Positions 11,936 to 24,900 of a stretch of 64,000 bases of DNA are shown piece after piece; within the stretch, counting starts at the first letter, position 1; every line of letters begins with the position of its first letter. Below the pieces are notes generated by a model. The model did not search any database. It was not told the origin of the DNA and worked only from the letters and a program-made list of their open reading frames with translations. A program made the translations under genes and the position numbers. Source of the DNA: Apostichopus japonicus (Eukaryota > Echinodermata > Holothuroidea > Aspidochirotida > Stichopodidae); the NCBI RefSeq assembly GCF_037975245.1, contig NC_092573.1:552001-616000 (forward strand). Reading direction: 5' to 3'.

Positions 11936-11962
11936 CAACTGTGGCTGCATGGTCTCGAACTC
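11936..11962 (+). repeat. Right 27-bp direct repeat
   Basis: Exact second copy of 10753-10779. Removing the insert and one repeat restores a continuous pre-insertion site. Confidence 0.9.
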
Positions 11963-14900
11963 GACCTAGTCGTCGTGGAACATGACGCATTTCGGTATTA
12001 GACCAGGATCTACATGCGAACTGCACTAGACATATGTCCTTCGATGCAACACTACCATCCAGAGATAAAATGTTATACACTCCGACCTGAATGCTAATTG
12101 TTACCCCAAACCTAGTACCGTAACTCTTACAATGAATCTAAAAATAAAATTCCGCATGCGATTGGAGAATTAGCACATCTCCTGTAAATATCATGAAGTT
12201 GATCGAAGGGCGTATCATGGGAGGGGGGGGGGCGGACGCACCCATCACTTCTTGAGATTGTTCACATCTGAATGAAAACGCGCGCCCACAACCCTACGCC
12301 CTATCCCTCTAATCGCTTCCCGATGAGTTACGAAACTTAATTAATGACCATCGCCGTAGTACCAAGACCTTGACAAAATCCGGCAACACACCACTTCATC
12401 GATAACAAGTGATCGGGGTTGTGTATTAGTGACGTATAGAGGTCGTGCACTGACCTACATGGAGTGTGACCACTCCCGATTTTGCAATTTCCCAAGATCA
12501 GGCGCCGAAAAATCCCAAGAAACCCCACTGGCACTGTACTGTATGGATATCTAGCAATGTCTAGGGATGGAATCACGAGATCTTCCCTAAACTGATGGCA
12601 GATGGAGAATCGAAGCCTTCAGTGTGTAATGAACATAGAAATTTATTTCTATGGTAATGAACTTGAATTGAAACTGTGCGTCTTTCGAAATGAAAAGAAT
12701 GTGGGGCACAGTAGCGTAACTCCTATGGGCTCGGACCGTGCTGAGGCGGGTTATGTATCGAGCTAGTTGTGTTATTTATTATTATAATGAAAACAAAGTA
12801 TATAATTTAAAACCCAATTCCAGCCAATGTTGTACTGAGTACAACATCGGGACATGATCTTTTGAACAATTCTAAAACAATAACCCAACACACCACAGAC
12901 TTGAAACTGCGTTCATTTGAAAAAAAGGCAGTGCTTTCATATAAATATAATAATAAAAGGTAAAAATAAAGATGCCTTCGGTGTATCTGGTAACTAAAAA
13001 AAGCACATGAAATTATGCTTATATGGAGACAAAGTTTCAGCCGAAGTTAGGCCTATGCTTAGATTACTGTAATTTGTACAGTAGTCTCCATTATACTCCA
13101 TACAGTAGGGGAGGGGGGGGGGGGGAACAGATCAAACAAAAGTTAAGCATTTGACATTCCAAGGATTTCACCCAACCAACAGTTCTCTAGTTATGTTCAT
13201 TGCATACGGACCCATAAGGCATTACTGAAATTATTGAAAGTCAGCAACATAAGAAGTTGAAGCAGAGACAGTGTAGATAAGGCGGCGACAAAATAAGTGC
13301 AGGCATAATGCGGTTAGACACTATGACATACGGCGGCATAGTATGTTGGCACAAAGAGGCGCCATACTAAGTTACAAACAACATTCACTGTAGCACAATG
13401 TCAGGTTATGTAACAGTTAGCCTACGGATGACCCGCCATGACACGAGTCGCTCTCGTGGAAGGCCAATTTAATTTTACCACTTGTCCAGCTATATGAATA
13501 TATTACGTTTTTTTTTTGTGTCAAATTTGTCAACATACAGACTGCCTAACACATGATTGTTTTTTTCACCGGGCTCACTGTGAATAACGATGGGCATAAA
13601 AAAGACTAGTAAAAGATTTTTAATATTTATGGTATTCTTTGCTAAAAACTGTGAAATTCTTGTAAACAAAGTAACATAAAGGAATGTTCGTTCCTTAATC
13701 TCGGATCAAATGAACCTTTACAAAACAAAACCGAGAGAAAAAACACATTGCTTGTAATGATTTCATAGCTATTTCAGTATGTAAGATATTTTCAGAATTA
13801 AGGTATGCTAAGTCATGGCCCCCTGGTCACGTCACATAAGGGTTGTAGACAATCGCTGAAAGGTCGGGGGGGGGGGTGTAGTCGATTTTCAAAACAAAAT
13901 TGTCTAAATAAGCATTTCGTAAAAATAAGTTGTCTTTATTTCACTGTTTTGTTTTTTACAATTTTCCATTTTCTCTTGTGTTTCCATATCCGTATTTTTT
14001 CCGCTTGAATTGGATTATGTTGTTTTGTTCAATTATAATTGTATATGAGAAAGTCAGATGACATATAATTTAAAAAAAATGTTGTACATAACGACTGTTC
14101 TAGACTGCGCGCTGACCGACAATGCACAGTTTATGTTTTATACGATCCGCAATATATGGTGCGCGACCCACATGTGGTTCGCCAAAAGCTTTTGCGGAAG
14201 GTCGAAAAGTATATTTAACAGTTTTTTCGGAGCTTGCAGATGAATATCAATTATGTTTGTACCATCAAGTCTAAGCAGTAGCTCATGAGCATTGCTTTTG
14301 TGGGATGGAGCTCGTGTGTGGTCGTCGCCTAGGCCTCATGGAAAGTCCTGAGTCGCTGATCAAAACGTTTGTAGACCGATGTCTTATAAAAAAAAATACA
14401 ATACATAAAATGATAACGACATCGATAAAATTGCGATTTGATACTCGATACTCAATATTGCATACTGGTCGTGTAGGCTGTGGACCATACATGTTTGAAA
14501 TAACGACGAGGCCCGATTGTGGTGTTCTGGTCGTCAAGACAAAGGCATATTTGGTATCGGCGGAAAGGTCACGAAATATGACCCGTTTATCATCTTCAGC
14601 TTCTTTATATAATCCCATGACTGAGATGACAACGGTTGATAAAGTTAATTACCGAATTGATTTTTTATTTCAAATCTGTGCCTGTTTAGTCCTCCTCTAC
14701 CTCATTCTCTCAGATTCTTTTTCTTTCTTTTGTATTGTCCCCTGTGGCGTCCCGTATAAATTGGCTTAAGCTATAGCAATACGATGACGCCTCCTCTAGA
14801 AATACTGTATGTAAGGTAAAACGAAAAAAGAACAGAACAAGAAGTAAAATGAACTAATGCAGTGCTTGTTTACAGGGGTGTCAATCATGTGTGTGTGTGT

Positions 14901-16635
14901 GTGGGGGGGGGGGGGGGCATAGCCAACACTTTCTGAGTGGGGTAGACAATATCAAATGTCCTCCCCCCCCCCCCAAGTTTAGTGACTGAGTCGTGAAGGC
15001 GCTAATCCTATTAGGCTAATAATGTCGTTGCTGGCCAAAGTCTTCAGCTTTCAGTACCGTCTGGTATGTTGCCGTGTTGGACGGATCATTGAACTATAAT
15101 GTATTTATGTAATTACCGGCTTTATTATTTATTTATTCATTTAACTTTGAGATCCGCGATTATTTAACTTTGCGATCCGCGTGGTAGTCATTGCTTAATT
15201 TGCAATCCGCCGTGCCCTTCACAAGTTGTCAAGGTCGGTAAAAGTGATCCCATAGTTTCCCTTTCGGGGAACCCTCACCCTCACCCCCCCCCTCCACCAC
15301 CCCCAACATAAAAATGGGGGCGGGCAGTGTGTTGAATTAGGTCTGTGGTGTTGGCTGGCGGAGGCGATACTTAGTTCGAAGAGGTTGAACTGCTCTGATT
15401 GAAGACATAAAATAACCCAAATATTGTCTTCAAATGTAGTCTAAATGGGCAAAAACATGGCAAAATTTAAAGAACGAAAATTCTATTATGAAGCCCACTT
15501 CTCTGTTGGCCTTCCAACTATTCGCTATTTAATCCGGCATGTACATTGTTAAGCTATATGAAAGTGGGATTTTGTATATCCTCCATCTGTCCACCCAAGG
15601 AAAGAGGACAAAATTACAATCACAAAAACAGTAGAATACACTCAAAATGTTGTACGATCTCCGTGTAATTCATAATATATTCCTGATAGAATCTTTTATT
15701 AAGAAGCCGAAGTCTTCTTACATCAACATGTTTGACATAAATTTTGACCTAAAATCTGGCCTATCGTGTCTCTGTTTTGTCCGTAAAAATAAAAGTTCAA
15801 TTTTTATGGTTTTGTCCGAAAAGTGACCTATTTTCCATTGATTTTGGCCGACGCCAAAATTGTAATCTAGCAGCCCTGGCCGATGAAGGAGTGGACACGG
15901 TCATTTCTGTGATGTAGGACTGTCCAACACCAAGCCTGTAAGCTGTTAGGCTACATTGTAAAAAGCATTATCTCCTTGTCAACGGGAAGCCACCACAGAT
16001 AATTTGTATTTATCTCTGTGGAAGCCAAGCAAAATAACTTGTGACATTTGGACTTGGGGTCAGCGAAATTGAAGTGGATATGAGAGCGACAGTAGTAACA
16101 GTTGCATTATTTACCAGTTGAATTCACTGTAATCGTCTACAATTATTTTATTGATGTTGTAGCAGTCCCTAGCCTTACACAAGTTACAGTTACACTACTG
16201 TACAGTTCACTTACAGTAGCCGAGTGCAAACCATAGCAAAAGTCACAAGCCTATCCTAAGTTAGGCCAGCCTTAATAACACCCTTGGCCTTAATGAGGCT
16301 AAGCTAAGATAGCCTCATGTGAATGATACCGCTAGGCCGGACAATTAGGGACTAGCCTTCTCAGTTATAGCTACAATATGTATGACAAAAGAGCAGGCTT
16401 TGTGGTTGCCTTTCAGAGACAACTTAAACTTAGGCTTAATACTAGTTTCCAACAAAAATCAAAGTGAATCAAGTAACTGCAGAGGAAGTGAGACAACTAG
16501 CCTAGATGTTATCTTTAACTTTAAGTAATAAGTCTATAAATTAATGGTTATACATCCTTACCTAAGCCTGAAGGTTGTAGCCATGTATAGACTGAAGCTT
16601 ACATCAGTAAAGTGAATTGTAACTGGTATAGTCAA
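11963..16635. other. No gene recognised
   Basis: There are several G or C homopolymer runs (about 12222, 13109, 13867, 14904 and 14963) and a (GT)n next to a poly-G at about 14889-14918. Three degenerate short repeats containing gatccgcg or gcaatccgcc lie at about 15148-15212. At 14283-14769 both strands are open for more than 300 bp, but neither product resembles a family I know. The segment 16160-16500 is rich in taggcc and tacagtag words. Confidence 0.5.
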
Positions 16636-17231
16636 GCCTTCATAATTGACGCACCCCTGTAATTGACGCACCTTCAATTATTACTAGCAACGATACAGCA
16701 GGCCACCTAAACTTTTTGCAGTCAAGCAGAATTACATATTCTATGAGTTTGAATCCATTTTAGCTATTTGCTGACTAAATTTCGGTATTTTTTAAGCTTT
16801 TAACACCCTCCCCCCAGTTTTGCACGTTTTTTGGGCATTTGGAAATCTTACATCCTAAAAATAACCAACAATACCTCAATATGATAACACTATTCTCTAG
16901 GACCTAACCTGTCTGAGCTTAGAGGCTCAGAGCATAGTAAACAGCATCTAAAGTCAATGGATGTATACTAAGGCCTAAACTACAGTTAGCTTATCGACGA
17001 ATGTGTCAATTTAGGGGTATGAAAGAACTTGACACGGCAGACATTTTGTGGTCAAATTCTGCCCAATTGTACGGTGCATATAGCACAGAACCTTAAATAT
17101 TTTGATTTCATAACATTTCTGAGGAACTACACATATGAAAAACACATACAGTTGAGTGATTTGGATTTTTCCTTGATAGACATCGTTGATCAAATCCTTA
17201 AGTGCGTCAATTATGAGCCCACCATGCTACA
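16636..17231 (+). mobile_element. Inverted-repeat element, copy 1 of a tandem dimer
   Basis: The left end reads cttcataattgacgcac and the right end gtgcgtcaattatgagccc, forming terminal inverted repeats of about 17 bp. The left end carries the attgacgcacc word twice, as in the internally repeated ends of pogo/Tigger-like transposons. No transposase is present, so this is a non-autonomous element (MITE) of about 600 bp. The superfamily is uncertain. Confidence 0.6.
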
Positions 17232-17245
17232 GTAAGTATAGTAAA

Positions 17246-17840
17246 GGCTTCATAATTGACGCACCCCCGTAATTGACGCACCTTCAATAATTACTAGCAA
17301 CGATACAGCAGGCCACCTAAACTTTTTGCAGTCGAGCAAAATTACATATTTCATTAGTTTGAATCCATTTCAGCTATTTGCTGACCAAATTGTGGTATTT
17401 TTAAAGCTTTTAGCACCCTCCCCCTCAGTTTTGCACATTTTTGGACATTTGGAAATCTTACTCCGTAAAAATAACCAAAATTACCTCAGTATCATACCAC
17501 TACTCTCTCGGACCTGACCTGTCTGAGCTTAGAGGTTCAGAGCATAGCAAACAGCATCCAAAGTCAATTGATGTATACTTAGACCTACACTACAGTTAGC
17601 TTATCATCGAATGTGTCAATTTAGGGGTATGAAAGAACTTGACACGGCAGACATTTTGTGGTCAAATTCTGCTCAATTGTACGGTGCATATGCACAGAAC
17701 CTTAAATATTTTGAGATCATAACATTGGGGAGGAACTACACATATGAAAAACACACACAGTTAAGTGATTTGGATTTTTCCTTGATAGACATCGTTGATC
17801 AAATCCTTAAGTGCGTCAATTATGAGCCCACCATGCTACA
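17246..17840 (+). mobile_element. Inverted-repeat element, copy 2 of the tandem dimer
   Basis: This repeats copy 1 with a 610-bp period and about 95% identity by eye, including both terminal inverted repeats and the trailing accatgctaca. The two copies are separated by only about 14 bp. Confidence 0.65.
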
Positions 17841-18865
17841 TGTAACTGTTGAATTATGAAGTTTATTAAGTAGGTCTATGGTAGGCCAGTACTAAGTTAC
17901 CAGTGTCTAGGAGTAATACTAGTACAGCATCAAGGATCCCAGATTCATTCACCTCCTTATCAGCATACAGTGGGCCTAATAGTGTTTGGTACTATTGTGC
18001 TTGAGAAAGTTTTGATGAAGCACAACAGCATTTTTTACCATGACGTGTTAATACTGTTCTATAGCCTGCGTATGTAATATCTCTCCGTAGTTGTTAAAAC
18101 ACTCAACCTTTGCACACAGCGAACAGGCTCAAAAGTCAATGTGTAGGCTCCTGTATCGAGTTCATTCGGATGATCCCAACCAGAGTTGTGCAGTAACTTT
18201 CTGCAGTTTAAAAATCAAGCATCATGTGATTGGTCCATTATTACTCTCAAAAAGAATCCATCCTCATTAAGTAATGCTCAGAAATGACTAGTATTGTTCC
18301 AGATCAATAACTAGTCTTGCAGCTGCGCAACCATGAGAGAGAACTGGTTGGAAAGGAACATTCCTAGTTCAAGTGTATGATATTGGATGCTGTTTAAGGA
18401 TATCTCATTAGTTTAGTTTAGTTAAAAGACCCAAGGATCAGAAAGCCTAACAGTAGCTTATTTGCGACCCTATCCGTGTTAGATCGTGGATGAACAAAGG
18501 CTTATTTCAAGCCTTCTCTTTTGCATTAGTGTTCAGAGGATAACGAGGCAGGGGTGTGAATTCGCTCCCATTCCTTCTCCCGGGACCACCATTTAACTTC
18601 CCAATCTGACAGACGAGAGTGTATGCCCCAGCATCTGACCACTTCCTCAATAATGAGGTAGGCAAAGGCACCCCATTCGACATCACTGCAGTGCAGAGTT
18701 AGTGATACTATTTGCACACGTTATGATAAAGGTAAACACTCTTTTGTGTCTGTATATACTGGAGTCAATATGTTAAGAAAAAATATGTCATGTATAAAGG
18801 AAACTGGTATCAGTGAGTAACCTTTACCAGTACAATAAAGTACAAATTTTTGTTTGTTGTTACAG
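17841..18865. other. 5' flank or first intron of AGTPBP1
   Basis: No coding exon was found. The first coding exon of AGTPBP1 starts after a 3' splice site (tgttgttacag) at 18865, so a non-coding first exon and the promoter should lie upstream, but I cannot place them. Confidence 0.4.
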
Positions 18866-18875
18866 GTAGCATCAC

Positions 18876-18907
18876 ATGCAATGTAGTCCCTGTATTCTAT
18901 GCTATGA
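18876..18907 (+). promoter_or_regulatory. Upstream AUG cluster before the AGTPBP1 start codon
   Basis: Three upstream ATGs fall within 28 bp of the main start at 18904. ATG 18876 opens an 11-codon frame that ends at TAA 18909-18911, overlapping the main start. ATG 18881 is followed at once by TAG (a start-stop element). ATG 18899 opens ATG-CTA-TGA, whose stop overlaps the main ATG as ATGA. All lie in the predicted exon after the acceptor at 18865. Such uORFs usually reduce translation or permit reinitiation; this is inferred, not shown. Confidence 0.55.
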
Positions 18908-18941
18908 GTAAAGGGAACACCAAAGTTGTGATGACTTCAGT
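18904..18941 (+). CDS. AGTPBP1: AGTPBP1 coding exon 1
   Basis: Encodes [12 protein letters not shown] plus two bases. The donor is agt|gtgagt. The MSK start and the position relative to the next exon match vertebrate CCP1, which fixes the start codon. The exon begins at 18866 with 38 nt of 5' UTR. Confidence 0.75.
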
Positions 18942-21900
18942 GTGAGTATTGATATTGTCAAGAGATACTTGTACAAATTTGACGAATTGTACTCAAGTCA
19001 TGCCAGTGTGGTTGCAAACTCATGTACTTATGCAGGGTAATAATATTTGTGCTCAAATTTGTATGTCCAGAGTAGTTTTGAAGGTTCTGCAGTTTGTCTC
19101 CTATAAAATAATATATACTTCCTATCTAAAAAAATTGCTTTGACTATGTGCATCTTTGCACTTGCATAGCAATTCTTGCCCATTTCGTATAGCATTTTGC
19201 GAAGTGATACCAGATGAATTATTCCATACTTGTTTTCTATAGCACTTGATGACCAGTACTCTTACTTTATTTGACAAGCAACAATGACCCCTTCCTTCCA
19301 ATGAAGTACGAGTTGACCCTGGCTCTAAAGTGGTTTAAGATTAAAAAAAAAATTTACAATTTGGCCTATTCACATGTGAGACAATGGAAGTTACAAGTGG
19401 TTGGTACATGCCTCATGTTCATATTTGAATGCAAGAATTTTGCTTAGAAGCCCTAATTAACTGTATTTTCTCTTCAGGGCTTATTTCATCAACATCAAAT
19501 CAAGTTTAACAAAAAATGTGTTTTCTTTCAAGATGTCTTCCCCTTCCTATTTGTCATTCCTTTGTTAATCATTCCATTTCAAATTTTTGTAAGGATGTTT
19601 TATAATCAAGTCCAACAAAATTCCTTAGAGTTGACTTCATTTAAACTGTATGTTTTTCAGTTCTAGGGTAAGTGGCCACTTGATGGCTCTGGACAAACTC
19701 AACACCGGCAATTCAGAGGATCTGGAGCAGTATCGATATCTGACTGGCAGGATATTAGCCTGTGTGAAGGAGCATGGTAAGAATATTAGGAATATGGTTA
19801 TGTTGGTTTGACTTTTGTACTTTGACTTGCGTACTGGTTTCCCCTCCCTCCCCTACCCATTGCAACAGCCCCTCGCGACATTCATAAACAAATGGTCCAG
19901 TATACTAAGTGAGTCACTGGTTCAATGGTAGGAATGACTTTGAATGACTGTGAGGTTTGAGAGAGTCACTGCACTGTTAAGTGTGACTTGGTTTGTGCTC
20001 ACCCTGCCCCCCACCCCCACCCTCAACTTTTACTCCTTATCATAGACGTTTTGATGTCGTCATTGGCACCAGACTTACATATCGGTGACAGCATTGAGAC
20101 TTAATATAAGTCAGTAGGTTTCTAATGGCATACAGGACTGGATACAAAGCTCAAAAGTAAATAAAAGGCAAACCTAGGCATTAAGAGCTCAAAAAGCAGC
20201 GAGAAAACTGAGTCCCTATGTACATCATAAGTAACAAATTACTTATATGTGAAGAAATGTAGTAAAAATATAATGTAAACTAAATCATTAATATTCATAA
20301 ACTAACACAAAATGTACCACAGTAGCATGCTCAAGGTCATACATACAGGTCATAGACTGCTGCCGGCAATTGATTTGATTGGTGTATCAGAAGCAGGTTA
20401 CAAAATCACATGTACAGTATGACCATGTATATACTGTACTAAGGTGAAATGGAAATACCAAAGAGTTGATATTACTATACTGTGTTTTGCCTTGTAGTGT
20501 GAGTGAAAATGTTTTTACTGTAGCATTGCAGCCTGTGGTAACTTCAGTGTGAAATGCTCTTAAAATTTATATTAAACAAAATATTGGGATATTTAGCTGG
20601 CTATAGTATGGTACAGTAGATGTTTTTGTTTTTTGGGGGAAGTAACCCTTATGAATAATGACTCTCATTAAAAACCTACAGAAAAATCTTGCAAAGAAGT
20701 GGCCTCAACACCGTATGATGGTATTGATATACTCTTGGCTACTTTGGAGGTAAGCTCTCTACTTTCATCTTATTAATATAAAAGGAAAGAGAAACCCACA
20801 GCAAAGCTGAATCAAGAAAAGCTGTAATTTTCATCTTCATAAATGTAATTTGGTATTTTCTCGGATCGACCGCGAGCAACCTCGGATCCCCGTTCATGAT
20901 CACAAGCAGTAAGTTTGTTAAGCTGTTGGTCCAACTGCGATGGAAATTGCATTGTGATGCAATAGAATAAAATACAGAATGAATCTGATGATATGATCTA
21001 AGTCTGCCTTACAACCACAATGGAGGAAGCAAGTTATACAAAAGTCTTCCCACATGGAGAGATTCAGTACAAGCTTACAATCTGATTTAACGCTTCAGCA
21101 AATCAATACAACAGATCACTTTCTAAAGAAATTTCTCTGGTATTCTTTGTTTTTATTTTGTGGCTTCATTTCCAACCTTACAGTGATCAAATGCAGAGAG
21201 ACTAAGGGGGACCACCAGAGCTCATCATTGCTACCAAACATGACAAATTAAGCATTATTTACAAATTTCAATGGCTGGAGGAAAATGAAATGTCAGGCCA
21301 AACAGCATTTTGGGGGCATTTTATTAATGGCCTTCCAATTTAAGGGAAGTGGTTGCTGAAAATTGTTAAATTCCCTCAAAGAATGTTGATTTCAACCATT
21401 TCATGTTGTTCAGTCCAACTCAAGGTTGTATATAGGCCTACACACCAGTGAAAAAAAGTGGAATTGTTTACCATGATTAATCCCTGTTAATGTTCATCTA
21501 TGAGACCCACATTGCAACGAATTGTGAACCCATGCAGTTCTTATCCATATACAGGGTCAATTGTCATAAAAGAACAGCAACTTTGTGTTTGGCAATTTTC
21601 ACCCATTTTGGCCTCCAAGTTGGTCCGTTGCACCACAGCAAAAAGTGGCAAACCTGGAACACCTTAAACATAGAATTGAGTTAAGTATTTAATTGACATA
21701 ATGATAAGGAAAGTCATAATTGATACTTTTAGACAGTACAACATGGATTTCTAGCTGTTTAATTGTATTGCTTTTTGGTCACTTTTAGAGCTCCAATGAC
21801 TCCCAGCTCTCCCTGAATGTGACGCACAGCCTCCTTGAAATTTTGAACCTTGAAAAGAAGATTTCCGTTTTGGTCTCTCGAGGGACAACCCAAATCGTAT

Positions 21901-24900
21901 TTTCTGCAATGGGGGCAGCATACCGTGAGCAACCAGTCAGCGAATCCCTGATGAAGAGATTACATCAACTGCTGGGTAAAATTGGAGCCAAAGGTAGCTA
22001 GATAAACTAGAGAGGAGATGAATGGATATTGAAGGGATATAAATAGTAGTTAATTTATTCTGTTTTGGTAATTTTGCTATATTTGATCATAGCTAGGTGA
22101 TTAATTTTGGTGTTCTCCCTTTAGTGCATCCTTTCAAAAGTAACCCAGATGTAGGTTTTCCAATCAACCAAGTAATCTTAATTAGTATATTTATTGAGAG
22201 GTTACACACTGTAACACACAAGTAAAAGGTACACCGAACAGATTTTAAAGAGCTTTGATTATCTGACGAACTTTTGTAAAAATAAAACTGCCAACAAGAA
22301 GATCTCATGAGAAGCAAAACATTTTGTATTCCTTGCCGAACGTAGAAGGAATCTATGCAATGGTGATGGTGTGTGTGTGTGACACTTTCTTGTAAACATG
22401 TACCATCAAAAAGTTCATGGTGGATTAAATTCATATGTGAGATGTGGATCCATCTTATTGAGTACAAGAACCCTATTCTTTTCTGTGAAGGTCAATGGTC
22501 ATTTGGGGTCAACAGAGGTCAAAGTCTGAAAACTTTGTAAACAATAACTCAAATAGTAAATCTTTTGTTGAACTTCATACATGGTATGCAGATCCAGCTT
22601 GGTCAACAACAAACCTTTTAAGCATAATAACAAGTAATCTGTAAATTCTCCAATGCCATGATTTTGTTTTGGTGAACACAGTTTGGTGAAATTCAGTTAG
22701 TTTGGTTTTATGAAGGGGCTCTATACAGTAGGTCTGCAACAAAACATACAATCATCATGGAAATAAAAATCAGCTTCAGAGAGTTGATAGTCTTGCTTTA
22801 AACACACTCAAACTGGCTATTATCAGTTTTCACCCTTCAAGGGGTCAACAGGTTATCTCGGATGGTCCCAAAATTGGCCTTTTTCTCTGCGATTGATACT
22901 ATATCACTTTTGCTTTGGCAGTTGGTTGTGAAAATATTTCACAGTGTATAAACAATGTCATGTAAATCTCATTCATTAATAACAATTAGTAAAGGGATGG
23001 TTGGTAGCAGAGTTGATTTGCCAGATCAAAATTGGTAAAAGAAAGTAATATCCTGTTATTCATACATCTATGTGTCTATATTGCAGATAGGAAGACTGTT
23101 CTTTGTGGATATTGAAACATTTTTAAATAAAAATGCTATCCTGTAAAATCCTTACCAGTGAATGAAATGGTTGATGCCACAAGGGAGTGCTACAAATTTG
23201 AGCAAGAAATCTCTGATCCTTTCTGGTTTTCACTTAATTCTTGTACAAATTTAACTCACTTGCTCTACATTAGTCAGATAGTTCTGTGGAATTTGAGCAA
23301 ATTGTATGGCATGAATACATTTCATTTCAAGACTTTCTAAATGCAAAGAAATACAGCTAACTGTCACTTTTATGGTAAGTTTTTATCATTTAAACCAGAT
23401 GCCTGCTCTAGTAATACAATTATAACCATGCAATTCATGAAATGAACATATAAAAAAATTAAGTTTCATCCAAGGACACTTTGATGTGACAAGTTAACCA
23501 TTTATAGCCTTTGCATCAACAGCATATAATCCTAAATGAGAAATGAACTAGCAGTGACCCTTGTTCAAGTTCTTACCCTGCAATGTAATCGCAACGTAAA
23601 ATTCATTATTCTACATAGCCTACTGATTTCTTCAATGGTTTTGTAGCTCATAGTTTATAACAGGATGCAAAACATCTTTAAACCTTGTTTGCACCCTTTC
23701 TCATCTTCTTATAATAGAAAATTAAAAATCAATTTTAAACTCACTTTGTCTTAAAAATTTTCCTCTTTCCCTCCTTTTCTCTTTCGTGTTGAAAGAGATT
23801 TTATAATTTGCTACTAATGTCGTTCTCTTTTCCAATAATTTCAGATCGAAAATTTGGTGTGAAAGCCCGGCTAAGTGGGGTTTTACCTATCACCCTTAGC
23901 CTTATCCGGACTAACTCAGGAAATTTTGAGTATCTCCTGCCTCTTCTTCAAGTCATGAAAATTTATTGTTCAAATTGTAAGTGTATGGCAGGAAATATGC
24001 AGTGGCTACGGTTTCCTTTTACCTCCCCTCCAATGAATAATACCGAAATTAGCCGATTAAATGGAAAAGCAAAAACAGTGGGAGAGTGGAGGAGTATTGA
24101 AAATTGACCAGCCAGAAATGTTTTGCAAGAAGAATCTGTTAACAAGGAAGCAGCAACTAGAAAGAAAAAAATTGACAAATGTGCAAACTACCAACAGTGA
24201 ATAAAATAAAGATGCTTAAAGCTATGTTAAGCTTAGCTGCGATAAATCAGCAGAATTTGTTTACATTCTTACAGAATGTGTACTACTCCTACCTTTAGAT
24301 TACTGTAACAATTCCTTTCTCTGAGGGTTCTGAAGGAACTAAGGTATTTTTTAATGCAAACCTTTTTAGGAATTTCCTTTCACTGTGATAAGGTAATGGA
24401 ATTGGCCGGTTTGTTTTAGACCATTGGGTGAAATCAAAATAAAAAAAATCTAAACATATAGCACCCCAAGTAAATTTATACCCTTGTGTTTCTATTTGCA
24501 GCCGTCAATTCGTCCAATCTGGGTAAGGCTGGGGGCGTCAACTCCATGCTGAGGGTCATGGCGACGTGCGGTAAGAAACACCACACGATATGTAAACTGG
24601 CCATTGATACTCTGTGCTTGCTGACAAAATCAAGTAAGTAAACATGATTTTTGATTCCTTGGCGGTAGCCGTAGGAATCTATGCGGTCATGACTGCGCGT
24701 GTGTGTGTGTGTGTGTGTGTCTGTGTGTGTGTGACGCCAAGCTTGAAATTAGGTTTCTCAGCAATCCCAAGGTAGATTGATCTCATTCTTGGTACATAGG
24801 TTACCCATCATGAGTAGACGATCCCTATTTATTTTGGTGCTAATATCATGAATATTAATGAGTGGGCGGGGCTTAGAGTGATTTTCAACAAATGTCAATA

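Noticed and set aside
14283-14769. Open frames of 111 codons (minus) and 154 codons (plus) over the same DNA
   Set aside because: Neither product resembles a known family, there is no supporting exon structure, and both strands being open suggests composition rather than coding.
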